Source of the DNA: Clavibacter capsici
GTDB taxonomy: Bacteria > Actinomycetota > Actinomycetes > Actinomycetales > Microbacteriaceae
Assembly (NCBI RefSeq): GCF_001280205.1
Contig: NZ_CP012573.1
Coordinates: 682,001-746,000 of the forward strand
Direction of reading: 5' to 3'
Length of the DNA: 64,000 nt
The notes under the pieces are model-generated. The model did no database searches and had not been told where the DNA came from. It was given only the letters and a program-made list of their open reading frames with translations. Made by a program: the position numbers and the translations under genes. The stretch's first letter is position 1, and every line of letters starts with the position of its first letter. Shown here one piece after another: positions 8,390-17,442 of the stretch.

Positions 8390-8416
8390 TTAGCGCACAA
8401 TTACTTAGCGCACTAA
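8390..8416. promoter_or_regulatory. Direct repeat TTAGCGCAC, divergent control region
   Basis: In an unusually A+T-rich patch of the 336-bp gap 8153-8488 (between desaturase and small membrane protein), TTAGCGCAC occurs at 8390-8398 and 8405-8413. The second copy extends to TTAGCGCACTAA, a near-palindrome. On the plus strand TTAGCG (8390-8395) and TAATAA (8414-8419) are spaced 18 bp like -35 and -10 boxes. A MarR- or TetR-type repressor site is a reasonable guess; no such gene is in the window. The rest of the gap shows no gene. Confidence 0.45.
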
Positions 8417-8488
8417 TAACCGGCTAGCGTCATCGGTGGCACTGCGCGTGGCATCCCACATCGCGGCCGGATCCTCGAGGGAACGAAC

Positions 8489-8764
8489 ATGAGCTCCACC
8501 ACCACCGCCCGCACGACCCGCCTCTCCACCGAGACCAAGGCGTCGTTCAAGACGACCGAGTTCTTCGCGTACATCGCGATCCTCATCGGCATCTTCGTCG
8601 CGTCGGCCATGGTCGACAACGGCGACGACGGCCAGGGCTTCGGCGCCGACCACGCCTGGCTCTACGCCACGATCCTCACCGTCGGATACATGGTGAGCCG
8701 CGGCATCGCGAAGTCCGGCAGCCGCGAGTTCTACGACCGCGACGCCGACGGCGACCGCCGCTAG
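8489..8764 (+). CDS. Small membrane protein, 91 residues
   Basis: GAGGGAACGAAC precedes the ATG. After a Thr/Ser-rich cytoplasmic start the protein has two membrane helices, FFAYIAILIGIFVASAMV (about 30-47) and HAWLYATILTVGYMVSRGI (about 60-78), followed by a charged tail DRDADGDRR. The loop between them is acidic (DNGDDGQG). No domain is recognised. It is divergent from the desaturase and shares its control region, so the two may respond to the same membrane or lipid signal. A strong terminator follows. Confidence 0.75.
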   Translation: MSSTTTARTTRLSTETKASFKTTEFFAYIAILIGIFVASAMVDNGDDGQGFGADHAWLYATILTVGYMVSRGIAKSGSREFYDRDADGDRR

Positions 8765-8795
8765 CTCACCCGCGCCGCGCCTCCGGGTGCGGACA

Positions 8796-8830
8796 GCACG
8801 AAGGCCCCCGCGGTGCGGGGGCCTTCGTGC
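8796..8830. terminator. Bidirectional intrinsic terminator
   Basis: A perfect 16-bp stem (8796-8811 with 8815-8830) encloses a GGT loop. It sits between the ends of the small membrane gene (plus) and the 38-residue gene (minus), so it can serve both. There is no long T tract, as usual at this G+C content. Confidence 0.8.
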
Positions 8831-8839
8831 GTGCGGGGG

Positions 8840-8956
8840 TCAGCCGGAGGGGTTCTCGACCGGCTTGTCCTCGGCGTCGGTGCCGGTCTCCGGGTCGACC
8901 TCGGCCGGGTCGGTGGGCTCGTCGTGCTCGGGCGTGGGGGAGGGCGTGCCGCTCAT
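8840..8956 (-). CDS. Short acidic protein, 38 residues
   Basis: An ATG at 8956 opens a 38-residue frame ending in TGA at 8840, beside the terminator. The peptide starts MSGTPSPTPEHDEPTDPAEV and ends DKPVENPSG. It is rich in Asp, Glu, Pro and Thr with no hydrophobic segment, so it should be an acidic, disordered cytoplasmic protein. The precise fit between a terminator and an upstream gap, and my general memory of similar small acidic proteins in Microbacteriaceae, support it as a real gene. Function unknown. Confidence 0.6.
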   Translation of the reverse strand: MSGTPSPTPEHDEPTDPAEVDPETGTDAEDKPVENPSG

Positions 8957-9007
8957 GGTGCTCCGATCGTGTGGCCCGCAGCCCGGATGACCGACGGAGG
9001 CCCGACC

Positions 9008-9742
9008 CTACTCGCGGACCGCGCCCGCCGACGGGTCGACGGCGTCGTGCCGCGACCGCTCGCGCACCCGCTCGATGTGCGCGCGCATCGCGGCGGCCGC
9101 GGCATCGGGGCCCTCGGCGACGGCGTCGATGATCGCGCGGTGCTCGTGGACGGCGTCGTCGGCGTCGTGCACGCCCGTGCGGAGGTTCTGGCGCATGCGG
9201 TGGACGCGGGTGGAGATCGCCTCGGACATGTCGAGGAGGAACGGGTTGCCGGTCGCCTCGAAGATCCGGTGGTGGAAGTCCCAGTCGACGACGAAGTACT
9301 CGCGGATGAGGCCGACCGGCATCTCGCCGCCGCCCGCCGCCGCGCGCACGCGCCTCGTCGTCGCGCGGTGCGCCGCGAGGGCCTCCTCGAGCGCGGGCAC
9401 GAGGCGCGCGGGATCCGCGGCGGCCAGCGCCGTCGCCCCGCCCTCGAGCACGAGCCGCGCGTCGAACAGGGCCTCCAGCTGCTCGCCCGCGATGGGCGGC
9501 GCCACCCGGTAGCCCTTGTGCGCCTCGCGAGCGACGAGGCCCGTGCGCTCCAGCTGCACGAGCGCCTCGCGCACGGGCGTGGGCGAGACGTGGAGGTCGC
9601 GCGCGATCTGGTCGATGGCGAGGCGGGAGCCGGGCTCCATCCGGGATCCCATCAGCATGTCGAGCACGAGGTCGTAGACGCGGTCGCGCAGCCCCTGCCG
9701 GGCGGGCAGCGCGGTCGCGTCGAGCGGGAGGCCGGAGGTCAC
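9008..9742 (-). CDS. GntR-family regulator, FCD type
   Basis: This 244-residue DNA-binding protein has an N-terminal winged helix (residues about 15-80; LAIDQIARDLHVSPTPVREA then LVQLERTGLVAREAHKGYRV). A C-terminal FCD ligand/metal domain follows (DARLVLEGGATALAA, VDWDFHHRIFEATGNPFL, EHRAIIDAVAEG, AMRAHIERV). It is the last gene of the minus-strand tetrose-phosphate operon, 15 bp after the TpiA-like gene, with a GTG start and no clear ribosome-binding site. It probably represses its own operon and the 559-2498 genes through the TCCTATAGGA sites. The ligand is probably a four-carbon sugar or acid; that is inference. Confidence 0.88.
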   Translation of the reverse strand: MTSGLPLDATALPARQGLRDRVYDLVLDMLMGSRMEPGSRLAIDQIARDLHVSPTPVREALVQLERTGLVAREAHKGYRVAPPIAGEQLEALFDARLVLEGGATALAAADPARLVPALEEALAAHRATTRRVRAAAGGGEMPVGLIREYFVVDWDFHHRIFEATGNPFLLDMSEAISTRVHRMRQNLRTGVHDADDAVHEHRAIIDAVAEGPDAAAAAMRAHIERVRERSRHDAVDPSAGAVRE

Positions 9743-9757
9743 CAGGACAGTCTGCCG

Positions 9758-10567
9758 TCAGCGCGTGCCGTCGGGCGCCGTCCGGGCCGCGGCGCGCGCG
9801 TGCACCTCGTCGAGGATCATCGCGACGGCGCGCGGATCGTGGGCGAAGCGGCCGAGGAACAGGCCGTCGACGTCGTCGCCGATGCGGGTGAGGAGGCCGG
9901 GTCCGGCGCTGCCGCCGTAGATGACGCGGGATCCCGGGCGGGCGTCGAGCGCGCGCACGCGGGCGCGGAGCTGTCGGCACACGGCGCGGATGTGCGCGTC
10001 GGAGGCGGGCTCGGGCGCGCCGATCGCCCATTGCGGCTCGTAGGCGACGACGATGCGGCCGCCGTGCCCCGCGTCCGCTGCCACGGCGAGCGCGTCGTCG
10101 AGCTGGCGGAGGCACTCCCGGGCCGCGTCGTGCGGATCCTGCCGCGCCTCCTCGCCGAGGCAGAGGATCGGCACCAGCCCGGCCGCGAGCGCCGCGTCGG
10201 CCTTCCGCCGCACGACCTCGTCGGTCTCGCCGAAGAGCCGCCGCCGCTCGGCGTGCCCGACCTCGACGAACAAGCCGCCCAGCTCGCGGATCTGCCCGCC
10301 GGACACCTCGCCCGTGAAGGCCCCGGACACCTCGGCCGCGAGATCCTGCGCGCCGACGGCGGCGAGCCCGTCGAGGATCCCGACCGCGGCCGGCACCGAC
10401 AGGTACGACGGCAGCACCACGAGCTCGGCCTCGCCGCCCGCGGTCGCCGGGTGGGCCCGCGCGATGTCCGCGACGGCCGTGCACCACGCGACCGTCTCGG
10501 CGTGCCCGAGGTACATCTTCAGGCTCACGCCGATAACGACCGGCGGCGCGGCGGGCGTCGCGGGCAC
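9758..10567 (-). CDS. Triosephosphate-isomerase-like tetrulose-phosphate isomerase
   Basis: A 269-residue TIM-family barrel. The N-terminal lysine motif reads VIGVSLKMYLGH where glycolytic TpiA has GNWKMN. The catalytic histidine (EVGHAERRRLFGE) and glutamate (VVAYEPQWAIGA) are kept, as is the phosphate loop YGGSAGPGLL. The altered first motif and the neighbours match the TpiA-like enzymes of tetritol catabolism (LerI/EryH type), which interconvert L-erythrulose 1-phosphate and D-erythrulose 4-phosphate. It starts at a GTG 4 bp after the RpiB-like stop. Ordinary glycolytic function is less likely. Confidence 0.8.
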   Translation of the reverse strand: MPATPAAPPVVIGVSLKMYLGHAETVAWCTAVADIARAHPATAGGEAELVVLPSYLSVPAAVGILDGLAAVGAQDLAAEVSGAFTGEVSGGQIRELGGLFVEVGHAERRRLFGETDEVVRRKADAALAAGLVPILCLGEEARQDPHDAARECLRQLDDALAVAADAGHGGRIVVAYEPQWAIGAPEPASDAHIRAVCRQLRARVRALDARPGSRVIYGGSAGPGLLTRIGDDVDGLFLGRFAHDPRAVAMILDEVHARAAARTAPDGTR

Positions 10568-10571
10568 GGCC

Positions 10572-11033
10572 CTACTTCGCCTCGTACGCGCGGATCTCGT
10601 CGACCTTGTCGGCCGACGCGCTCGTCGTGTCGAACTCGTACGTCAGCCACTCGCGCACGTTCCGCCGCGCGAGCTCCAGCCCCACGACGCGCTGGCCCAT
10701 GCAGAGCACCTGCGCGTCGTTGGAGAGCACGCTGCGCTCCACCGAGAAGCCGTCGTGCGCCGTGACCGCGCGGACGCCGGCCACCTTGTTCGCCGCGATG
10801 GCCATCCCGAGGCCCGTGCCGCAGATCAGCACGGCCCGGTCGGCCTCGCCGCGCGCGACCATCTCGGCCGCCGTGGTCGCGACGGTCGGGTAGTTGGTGT
10901 GGCCGTCGGCGTCGACGCCCACGTCCACCACCGAGGCCACGAGGCCGCTCGCCTCGAGGTCGGCCTTGATGGCCTCCTTGTGCTCGTAGCCCGCGTCGTC
11001 CGCGCCGACGACGATCCGCCAGGTCCTGGTCAT
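10572..11033 (-). CDS. RpiB/LacAB-family isomerase, likely D-erythrulose-4-phosphate isomerase
   Basis: This 153-residue RpiB-family protein carries [18 protein letters not shown] at the start, [14 protein letters not shown], the anion-hole and catalytic-cysteine segment [18 protein letters not shown], and a C-terminal helix [10 protein letters not shown]. Family members interconvert aldose and ketose phosphates. Beside a Dak-type kinase and a TpiA-like isomerase, the fitting role is D-erythrulose 4-phosphate to D-erythrose 4-phosphate, which feeds the pentose phosphate pathway. GAGGAGG precedes the ATG. Ribose-5-phosphate isomerase remains an alternative. Confidence 0.82.
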   Translation of the reverse strand: MTRTWRIVVGADDAGYEHKEAIKADLEASGLVASVVDVGVDADGHTNYPTVATTAAEMVARGEADRAVLICGTGLGMAIAANKVAGVRAVTAHDGFSVERSVLSNDAQVLCMGQRVVGLELARRNVREWLTYEFDTTSASADKVDEIRAYEAK

Positions 11034-11088
11034 GCTGTCCTCCTCGTTGCCGTGCTGGTGGTGCCGGTGATTCCGGTGCCGGTGGGTC

Positions 11089-12825
11089 TCACCGGTCGGC
11101 GAGCGCGCGGCCGACGGCCGCCGTGATGAGCGCGAGCGACACGGCGCCGGGATCGGCCGTGCCGACCGAGCGCTCGCCGTGCGACCGCGCGCGCCCCATG
11201 CCGGGCTTCAGCGCCGCCGTCGCGTCCGCGGCCTCCTGCGCCGCGTCGCTCGCGGCGGCCCAGGCGTCGTCGAGCGACGCGCCGGATCCGACCCGCTCGG
11301 CGAGCACGTCGGCGAACGGCACGAGCGCGTCGACCATGGTCTTGTCGCCGAGCGCCGCCTTGCCGTGGCCCATCACGGCGTCGCGCGCGTCGGCCACCCC
11401 GCGGGCCACGTCGTCGGCCGTCGGGGGCTCCGCCGCCTCGTCGTCGAGCGCGTCGCCGACCGCCTGAAGGATGAGCCCCCACAGCGCGCCGGAGGTGCCG
11501 CCGCCCTTGTCGGACCAGGCGTCGCCGGCCAGTCGGAGGACCGTGCGCGCGCCGGCGCCCGCCTCGACGGCGGACGCGGCCCGCTCGGAGGCCGCGCGGG
11601 ATCCGCGCAGCATGCCGATGCCGTGGTCCCCGTCACCCGCGACGGAGTCGAGGCGCCCGAGCTCGTCGGCGGCCTCCGCGACCACCGCGTGCACGGCCTC
11701 GAGGGCCGCGGCCACGCGCGCCGCCGTGCGCCGGGACGCCTCGGTCGCCTCCGGGATGGCCGCGTCGACCTCGTCGTCCTCGCGCGCGTCCACCGTCTGC
11801 AGCGCGGATCCGTCGAAGGCGCCGCTGCGGAACGCCGGGGTGTCCGCGGGCGCGGTCCACAGCCGCTCGAGCTCCTCGTCGAGCCAGAACAGGGTGAGGG
11901 AGGCGCCGGCCATGTCGAAGCTGGTGCAGAACTCGCCGACCTGCGGATCCACGAGCGTGATCCCGGCCTCCTCGAGCAGGTCCGCGACGCGCGTGAACAC
12001 GACGAACAGCTCCTCGTTCTTCACGGAGCCGAGGCCGTTGAGCACCGGCACGACGCGCGCGCCGCGCACCTCGACCCCGTCGGGGACCTCGGCGTCGGCG
12101 AGCAGCTTCGTCACGAACAGCTCGGCCAGGCCGTCGGCGGAGGGGATGTCGGTCTCGTCGATCCCGGGCTCGCCGTGGATCCCGAGCCCGATCGCCATGC
12201 GCCCCTCCGGCACCGAGAACAGCGGCTCGTCGGCGCCGGGCAGCGTGCAGCCCGTGAAGGCGACGCCCATCGAGCGGGTGCGGGCGTTGGCGAGCCGGGC
12301 GACGCGCTCGGTGTCGTCGAGGTCGTACCCCGCCGCGGATGCCGCGCCCGCCGCCTTGAAGACGGTCAGGTCCCCGGCGATCCCGCGGCGCCGGGCCTGC
12401 TGGTCGGGCGCGGCGCTGAAGATGTCGTCGGTGACCACGACCGTGCGGCAGTCGATCCCGTCGCGCCGCACGCGCTCCTGCGCGTCGTCGAAGTGGAGCA
12501 CGTCGCCCGCGTAGTTGCCGTAGAGGAGGAGCGCGCCGCGGCCCTGCTCGCTGGAGCGGATCACCGACTCGACCTGGTGCGCCGACGGCGAGGCGAAGAG
12601 GTTGCCCATCGCGGCGCCGTGCGCGAGGCCGGGGCCGACGAGCCCGCCGAACGCGGGGTAGTGGCCGGACCCGCCGCCGATGACGACGGCCACCTCGGGG
12701 TCGGCCGAGCGGGTGGAGCGGGAGACGCCGCCGTGCACCCGCCGCACCCAGCGTCCGTTGGCGCGGACGAAGCCCGCCGTCATGTCATCGGCGAAGTCCG
12801 CCGGGTCGTTCCAGAGCCGGGTCAT
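11089..12825 (-). CDS. Fused DhaK-DhaL dihydroxyacetone/erythrulose kinase
   Basis: A 578-residue ATP-dependent kinase. The DhaK part (about 1-330) carries [18 protein letters not shown] and [11 protein letters not shown], whose histidine binds the ketose covalently. The DhaL part (about 370-575) carries [46 protein letters not shown] and [20 protein letters not shown]. The ATG at 12825 is preferred over one at 12843 because AGGAGG lies 8 nt before it. It is first in the operon, so in context its substrate is probably L- or D-erythrulose, as in mycobacterial LerK/DerK, with dihydroxyacetone as the alternative. Confidence 0.85.
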   Translation of the reverse strand: MTRLWNDPADFADDMTAGFVRANGRWVRRVHGGVSRSTRSADPEVAVVIGGGSGHYPAFGGLVGPGLAHGAAMGNLFASPSAHQVESVIRSSEQGRGALLLYGNYAGDVLHFDDAQERVRRDGIDCRTVVVTDDIFSAAPDQQARRRGIAGDLTVFKAAGAASAAGYDLDDTERVARLANARTRSMGVAFTGCTLPGADEPLFSVPEGRMAIGLGIHGEPGIDETDIPSADGLAELFVTKLLADAEVPDGVEVRGARVVPVLNGLGSVKNEELFVVFTRVADLLEEAGITLVDPQVGEFCTSFDMAGASLTLFWLDEELERLWTAPADTPAFRSGAFDGSALQTVDAREDDEVDAAIPEATEASRRTAARVAAALEAVHAVVAEAADELGRLDSVAGDGDHGIGMLRGSRAASERAASAVEAGAGARTVLRLAGDAWSDKGGGTSGALWGLILQAVGDALDDEAAEPPTADDVARGVADARDAVMGHGKAALGDKTMVDALVPFADVLAERVGSGASLDDAWAAASDAAQEAADATAALKPGMGRARSHGERSVGTADPGAVSLALITAAVGRALADR

Positions 12826-12858
12826 CCGTGGAGTCCTCCTCATCGAGCACGTGAGGAG

Positions 12859-12870
12859 ATCCTATAGGAT
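12859..12870. promoter_or_regulatory. Palindromic operator ATCCTATAGGAT, copy 2
   Basis: A perfect 12-bp palindrome lies 33 bp upstream of the kinase ATG. It contains the TCCTATAGGA found at 504-513, and the embedded TATAGG could be the minus-strand -10 box. It is the likely autoregulatory site of the FCD regulator encoded at the end of this operon. Confidence 0.6.
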
Positions 12871-12911
12871 ATTGGATCCGATCGGCAGGGGCGGGTGGCC
12901 GACCCCCGCGG

Positions 12912-13505
12912 TCAGCCGCGCGCCGCCCACTCCTCGGCGAGCAGGGCGTAGCCGACCCCGTCGATCCAGCCGAGGTCACGGTGCAGCGAGTCGGCGACGG
13001 CGTACGACTCCCGCCGCATGCCGACGCGCTCGGCCAGCCGGAGCGACGGGGCGTTGTCGGCGAAGGCGCTCGCGACCACCCGCCGGACGCCGAGCCCCTG
13101 GAAGGCGATCCGCAGCGCCTCCCGCACCGCCTCGGTGGCGAGGCCGCGTCCGCCGACGGACGGATCCAGGGTCCAGCCGAGCTCCGCCTGCGTGCCGACC
13201 GCGAGGTGCGCGACCTCGCGCTGTCCCCAGGCGTCCTCGACCCGCACCATGAGGTCGCCGACGACGCGGCCGTCGAGCTCGAGCACGAGCTGGTCGCGGA
13301 GCATCGCGGCGCTGCCCTCGATCCACGCGGCCTCGTCGACCGGCCTCGAGGTGACCCAGCGGGTGACCTCGTCGAGCCGGCGGTACGCCCACATCGCGGG
13401 GGCGTCGGTGGCGGCCATGCGGCGGATCAGGAGCCGCTCGGTGCGGACCGGCCAGGGCACGCGGTCGAGCGGGGCGGCGGTGGGCACGTCGTCGTGGCGG
13501 GTCAT
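12912..13505 (-). CDS. GNAT N-acetyltransferase (RimJ/RimL type)
   Basis: A 197-residue acetyl-CoA-dependent acetyltransferase. The N-terminus VRTERLLIRRMAATDAPAMW is typical of the RimJ/RimL group. The acetyl-CoA loop appears in ELGWTLDPSVGGRGLATEAV, followed by NAPSLRLAERVGMRRE. The acceptor is unknown. The ATG has no ribosome-binding site; CACGAT lies exactly six bases upstream on the minus strand, so the mRNA may be leaderless and the gene has its own promoter. It stands between two sugar operons without obvious connection to them. Confidence 0.85.
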   Translation of the reverse strand: MTRHDDVPTAAPLDRVPWPVRTERLLIRRMAATDAPAMWAYRRLDEVTRWVTSRPVDEAAWIEGSAAMLRDQLVLELDGRVVGDLMVRVEDAWGQREVAHLAVGTQAELGWTLDPSVGGRGLATEAVREALRIAFQGLGVRRVVASAFADNAPSLRLAERVGMRRESYAVADSLHRDLGWIDGVGYALLAEEWAARG

Positions 13506-13545
13506 CCGCCCATCGTGGCAGCGCGCGGGGGCCGACCCGCCGGGG

Positions 13546-14307
13546 TCACCGGTCGACGAGCGTGATCTCGAACGCGTAGAGGTCGGGCCGGTAGCAGTGC
13601 TGGCCGTGCTCCACGGCGCGGCCCGAGCTGTCGAAGGCCGTGCGCGACATGGTGAGCACGGCGCCGCCCCGCGGCAGGTCGAGCAGGCGCGCCTCGGAGG
13701 CGGTGGCCGCGCGGGCGCCGATGCGCTGCTTGGCGACCCGCATGGTCACGCCGCGGCCGCGCAGCAGCTGGTACAGCCCGTGGGTGGTGAGCTCCTCGGG
13801 GTCCAGGTCGACGAACGGCTCGGGCAGCACGTTGTCGAGCACCGCGAGCGGCACGCCGTCGGCGGTGCGCAGCCGGGTGAGGTGCAGCACGGGGCTGCCG
13901 ACCTCGACGCCGAGCGCCTCCGCGATCCGCTCGTCGGCCTCGCCGCGCGACGACGACAGCATCTGCGTGGCCGGCGTCTGGCCCTGCCGCTCGAGGTCCT
14001 CGTGGAGGCTCGTGAGCTCGACGTTCCGCGTGACGCGGCCGTGCACGACCTGCGTGCCGATCCCCCGGCGGCGGACCAGCAGGCCCTTGTCGACGAGGTC
14101 CTGGATCGCCCGCCGGATGGTGGGGCGGGAGAGCCCGAGCCGGTTGCCGAGCGCGATCTCGTTCTCGAGCCGGGCGCCGGCCGGCAGCGTGCCGTCGTGG
14201 ATCGCGGTCTCCAGCAGGTTGGCCACCTGGTAGTAGAGCGGCACGGGGCCGGAGCGGTCGAGCGCGAGGAACAGGTCGGGGGGCAGGATCTGCTCCGGTT
14301 GCGTCAC
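13546..14307 (-). CDS. GntR-family regulator, HutC/UTRA type
   Basis: This 253-residue repressor has an N-terminal winged helix (about 20-90; IALGNRLGLSRPTIRRAIQD then LVDKGLLVRRRGIGTQVV) and a C-terminal UTRA ligand domain (SPVLHLTRLRTADGVPLAV, YQLLRGRGVTM, GGAVLTMSRTAFDSSG). The GTG start has GAGGGAG upstream. It is the last gene after the sugar ABC transporter on the minus strand and should regulate that operon, probably through the inverted repeat at 17443-17462. The ligand is probably the transported sugar or its phosphate. Confidence 0.87.
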   Translation of the reverse strand: MTQPEQILPPDLFLALDRSGPVPLYYQVANLLETAIHDGTLPAGARLENEIALGNRLGLSRPTIRRAIQDLVDKGLLVRRRGIGTQVVHGRVTRNVELTSLHEDLERQGQTPATQMLSSSRGEADERIAEALGVEVGSPVLHLTRLRTADGVPLAVLDNVLPEPFVDLDPEELTTHGLYQLLRGRGVTMRVAKQRIGARAATASEARLLDLPRGGAVLTMSRTAFDSSGRAVEHGQHCYRPDLYAFEITLVDR

Positions 14308-14360
14308 GTGGATCGCTCCCTCGTAGGTCAGGTCAACGCCTCATCCTGGCATGCGGGCGT

Positions 14361-15272
14361 TCAGCGGCCCTCCGGCGCCTGGCCCCCGTCCGGGCCGCCG
14401 TCCCGCGCCAGCTCGTGCGCCAGCGAGTCGAGCTCGGCGCCGCCCGCCATGAGGCTCGTGAGCTCGCCGAGCGTGATCTCGTCCTTCTCGAACGTGCCGA
14501 GGCTGGATCCGCGGTTGAGCAGCAGGAACCGGTCGCCCACCGGGAACGCGTGGTGCGGGTTGTGCGTGATGAAGACGACGCCCAGCCCCCGGTCGCGGGA
14601 GCGCGCGATGTAGCGGAGCACGACGCCCGACTGCCTCATGCCGAGGGCGGCGGTCGGCTCGTCGAGGATCAGCACGCGCGCGCCGAAGTGCACGGCGCGC
14701 GCGATGGCGACGCACTGGCGCTCGCCGCCGGACAGCGTGCCGATGGGCTGGTCGACGTCGCGCAGGTCGATGCCCATCTGCGCGAGCTGCTCGTGCGTGA
14801 TCGCCTTCATGGCCCTCACGTCGAGCCGGCGGAACGGCCCCTTCCCCTTCGTGATCTCGGAGCCGAGGAAGAAGTTCCGCCACACGGGCATGAGCGGCAC
14901 GACGGCGAGGTCCTGGTAGACGGTCGCGATGCCGGCCTGCAGCGCCTGGCGCGGGGATCCGAGCACCACGGGCTCGCCGTCGAGGAGCATGGTGCCCTCG
15001 CTCGGCGCGTGCACGCCCGCGAGCATCTTGATGAAGGTCGACTTGCCGGCGCCGTTGTCGCCGAGCACGCACGTGACCTCGCCGGCGGCGACCACGGTCG
15101 AGACGCCCGTGAGCGCGTTCACGGCGCCGTACGACTTGCCGATGTCGCGGACCTCGAGGATGGTCGTGCCGACCGGCGGCAGCGGGGGAGCGGTCCTCCC
15201 GCCCGCCTCCTCGGCCGCGCCGGGGACGGCACCGGCCAGGGGCTCGGGCACGGGGGTCGTCCCGGCGCTCAT
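14361..15272 (-). CDS. Sugar ABC transporter ATPase (single nucleotide-binding domain)
   Basis: A 303-residue cytoplasmic ATPase of the carbohydrate-uptake-2 group. It has Walker [19 protein letters not shown]-loop [10 protein letters not shown], signature [15 protein letters not shown], Walker [13 protein letters not shown] and switch histidine FITHNPHHA. Unlike RbsA it has only one nucleotide-binding domain, so it must act as a homodimer. An extra Pro/Ala-rich stretch of about 35 residues precedes the domain. The ATG overlaps the permease stop (ATGA). Confidence 0.88.
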   Translation of the reverse strand: MSAGTTPVPEPLAGAVPGAAEEAGGRTAPPLPPVGTTILEVRDIGKSYGAVNALTGVSTVVAAGEVTCVLGDNGAGKSTFIKMLAGVHAPSEGTMLLDGEPVVLGSPRQALQAGIATVYQDLAVVPLMPVWRNFFLGSEITKGKGPFRRLDVRAMKAITHEQLAQMGIDLRDVDQPIGTLSGGERQCVAIARAVHFGARVLILDEPTAALGMRQSGVVLRYIARSRDRGLGVVFITHNPHHAFPVGDRFLLLNRGSSLGTFEKDEITLGELTSLMAGGAELDSLAHELARDGGPDGGQAPEGR

Positions 15273-16312
15273 CGTCCGCCTCCCGCCCGCGTGCGCACCA
15301 GGGTGTTGAGGAGCACCGCGGCGAGCAGCATGCCGCCGAGGATCGTGCGCAGCCAGTTCGTGTCCCACTGGGCGAAGGTGATGCCCTGGAAGACCATGCC
15401 GTAGATGAGCGCGCCCAGCGCGGCGCCGATGGCGGATCCGAACCCGCCCGTGAGCAGGCACCCGCCGACCACCGCGCAGATGATGTAGATGAACTCCTGG
15501 CCGACGCCCGTGTTCGCCTGCACCGTGGAGGTGCGGAACAGGCTGATCATGCCGACGAGCCAGGCCGCGCCCGCGGTGCCCATGAAGAGGCCGATCTTGG
15601 TCTTCACGACCGGCACGCCCACCTGGCGGGCGGACTCCTTGGCGCCGCCGACCGCGAGGATCCAGTTGCCGGCGCGCGTGCGCAGCAGGATCCACGTCGC
15701 GACCGCCGTCACGACGGCCCACCACAGCACCGAGACGTAGAACGTGCCGTCGCCGACCTGGAGCGACGAGCCGAAGACCGGCTGGATCTGGTCGTAGGAC
15801 GGCACCTTCGTCATTCCCTGGATCGCGACCTGGCCGGTGATCAGCTTGGTGACCGCGAGGTCCACGCCCGCGAGCGCGAAGAACGTGCCGAGCGTGACGA
15901 TGAAGCTCGGCAGCCCCGTCTTCATCACGAGGAACCCGTTGAGCGCGCCGATCGCGAGGGCCGCGGCGAGCGAGACGAGCACGGCCACCCAGATGCTGAG
16001 GCCGTAGTGCGAGGTGAGGACGCCGACGACGAGGGCGGAGAAGCCCGTCATCACGCCGGCCGAGAGGTCGAACTCGCCGCCGATCATGAGCATCGCGACG
16101 GCGACGGCCATGATCCCGAAGGTCGAGGCCGACTCGAGCCACACGCCGGCGCCCGCGAGCGTGAGGAACTGCGGCGTGTAGAGGGAGAAGAACACGAGCA
16201 CGGCGAGGGCGGCGACGAGGGCGCCGATCTCCGGACGGGCGAGGATCTTGCGGATCGGCCGGTCCTCGAGGCGCGGCCTCGTGGCGATCGTCACGATGTC
16301 CGTGGTGGTCAA
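15269..16312 (-). CDS. Sugar ABC transporter permease (RbsC-like)
   Basis: This 347-residue inner-membrane permease of the ribose/xylose/inositol type has about ten hydrophobic segments. Typical motifs are [34 protein letters not shown] and the ending [19 protein letters not shown]. The start is a TTG at 16312 with AAGGAG (16324-16319) six bases before it; no ATG or GTG fits as well. It lies between the ATPase gene, which it overlaps, and the binding-protein gene 71 bp upstream. Confidence 0.87.
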   Translation of the reverse strand: MTTTDIVTIATRPRLEDRPIRKILARPEIGALVAALAVLVFFSLYTPQFLTLAGAGVWLESASTFGIMAVAVAMLMIGGEFDLSAGVMTGFSALVVGVLTSHYGLSIWVAVLVSLAAALAIGALNGFLVMKTGLPSFIVTLGTFFALAGVDLAVTKLITGQVAIQGMTKVPSYDQIQPVFGSSLQVGDGTFYVSVLWWAVVTAVATWILLRTRAGNWILAVGGAKESARQVGVPVVKTKIGLFMGTAGAAWLVGMISLFRTSTVQANTGVGQEFIYIICAVVGGCLLTGGFGSAIGAALGALIYGMVFQGITFAQWDTNWLRTILGGMLLAAVLLNTLVRTRAGGGR

Positions 16313-16383
16313 CGCGGGCTCCTTCGGTGAGCGGGGAGGGGCGGTGCGGGAGGCGGCGCGGGCATGCGCCGGGGGGGCGTGGA

Positions 16384-17361
16384 CTAGCGCGTGCCGTTCT
16401 TCGCGAACTCGGCGACCTGCGCCGCGTTCTCCTTCGTGACGAACGCGGGGCCCGAGTACACGGGCTGGCCGCCGCCGATGACGTTGCCGTTGGTGGCGTA
16501 GAGGTCGAGCGCGGTGATGCCGAGGAAGCCCTGCACGTACGGCTGCTGGTCGACGGCGAACAGGATCGAGCCGGACTCGACCGCGCCGACGACGTCCTCC
16601 GAGAGGTCGAACGTGCCGATCTGCGCCGTGCTCCCCGACTCCTCGACCGCGCCGACCGCGTCGATCGCGTACTGGCCGCCGAGCGTGAGCACGCCGTCGA
16701 TGGACGGATCCGCCTGCAGCTTCGACTTGATGGTCGCCTTCACCTCGGCGTCGTTCGTGCCGTCGACCTGGAGGTTCGCCATCCGCCCGGAGAAGGCGCT
16801 CGCCGCGGAGGAGCAGCGCTCCTCGAGCCCGACGTTGCCGGCCTCCTGGATCACGCAGAGCGCGTTCTCCAGCCCCGCGTCGCCGAGGCGCTTGCCGACG
16901 GCCTCGCCCGCGACCGTCTCGCTCTGGCCGACGTGGGTGAGGGCGCCGAACTCGGCCGAGCGCTCGATGCCGGAGTTGATCGTGACGACGGGGATGCCGG
17001 CGGCCACGGCCTTCTCGACGCTGTCCTTGACGCCGTCCGGGTTCGCCATCGAGACGACGATGCCGTCGACCTGCTGCGCCACGGCGTTGTCGATGAGCTG
17101 GGACTGCTTGGCGGGATCCGGGTCGGCGTTGTAGGTGACCGTCGCGCCGTACTGGCCGCCGGCCTTCTCGGCGCCCGACTTCACGCGGTCCCAGAAGGCG
17201 TCGCCCGGGCCGGAGTGCGTGACCACCGCGAAGGTGAGGTCGCCGCCGCCCGCGCCGCCGCCGGCGGTCGGCGCGGTCTCCTGGCCGGTGCCCGCGCACG
17301 AGGTGAGGAGGAGGCCCGCCGCGGCCGCGAGGCCGAGGGTGGCGAGGGATCGGTTCTTCAT
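16384..17361 (-). CDS. Sugar-binding lipoprotein of ABC transporter (RbsB-like)
   Basis: A 325-residue periplasmic-binding-fold protein. The signal sequence [20 protein letters not shown] ends in the lipobox LLTSC, so it is anchored at the outer face of the membrane. The sugar-binding fold shows [50 protein letters not shown] and [16 protein letters not shown], typical of the ribose/xylose/inositol group. AAGGAG six bases before the ATG at 17361 decides the start over an upstream ATG at 17427. It is first in the transporter operon and lies just behind the operator at 17443. Confidence 0.9.
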   Translation of the reverse strand: MKNRSLATLGLAAAAGLLLTSCAGTGQETAPTAGGGAGGGDLTFAVVTHSGPGDAFWDRVKSGAEKAGGQYGATVTYNADPDPAKQSQLIDNAVAQQVDGIVVSMANPDGVKDSVEKAVAAGIPVVTINSGIERSAEFGALTHVGQSETVAGEAVGKRLGDAGLENALCVIQEAGNVGLEERCSSAASAFSGRMANLQVDGTNDAEVKATIKSKLQADPSIDGVLTLGGQYAIDAVGAVEESGSTAQIGTFDLSEDVVGAVESGSILFAVDQQPYVQGFLGITALDLYATNGNVIGGGQPVYSGPAFVTKENAAQVAEFAKNGTR

Positions 17362-17442
17362 CGAATGCTCCTTGTCGGGCGGACGCCCCGCGGGGGTCCT
17401 GGACGTCGTCGTCGGGGTGATCCTCATCCCACCCGACTGCCT

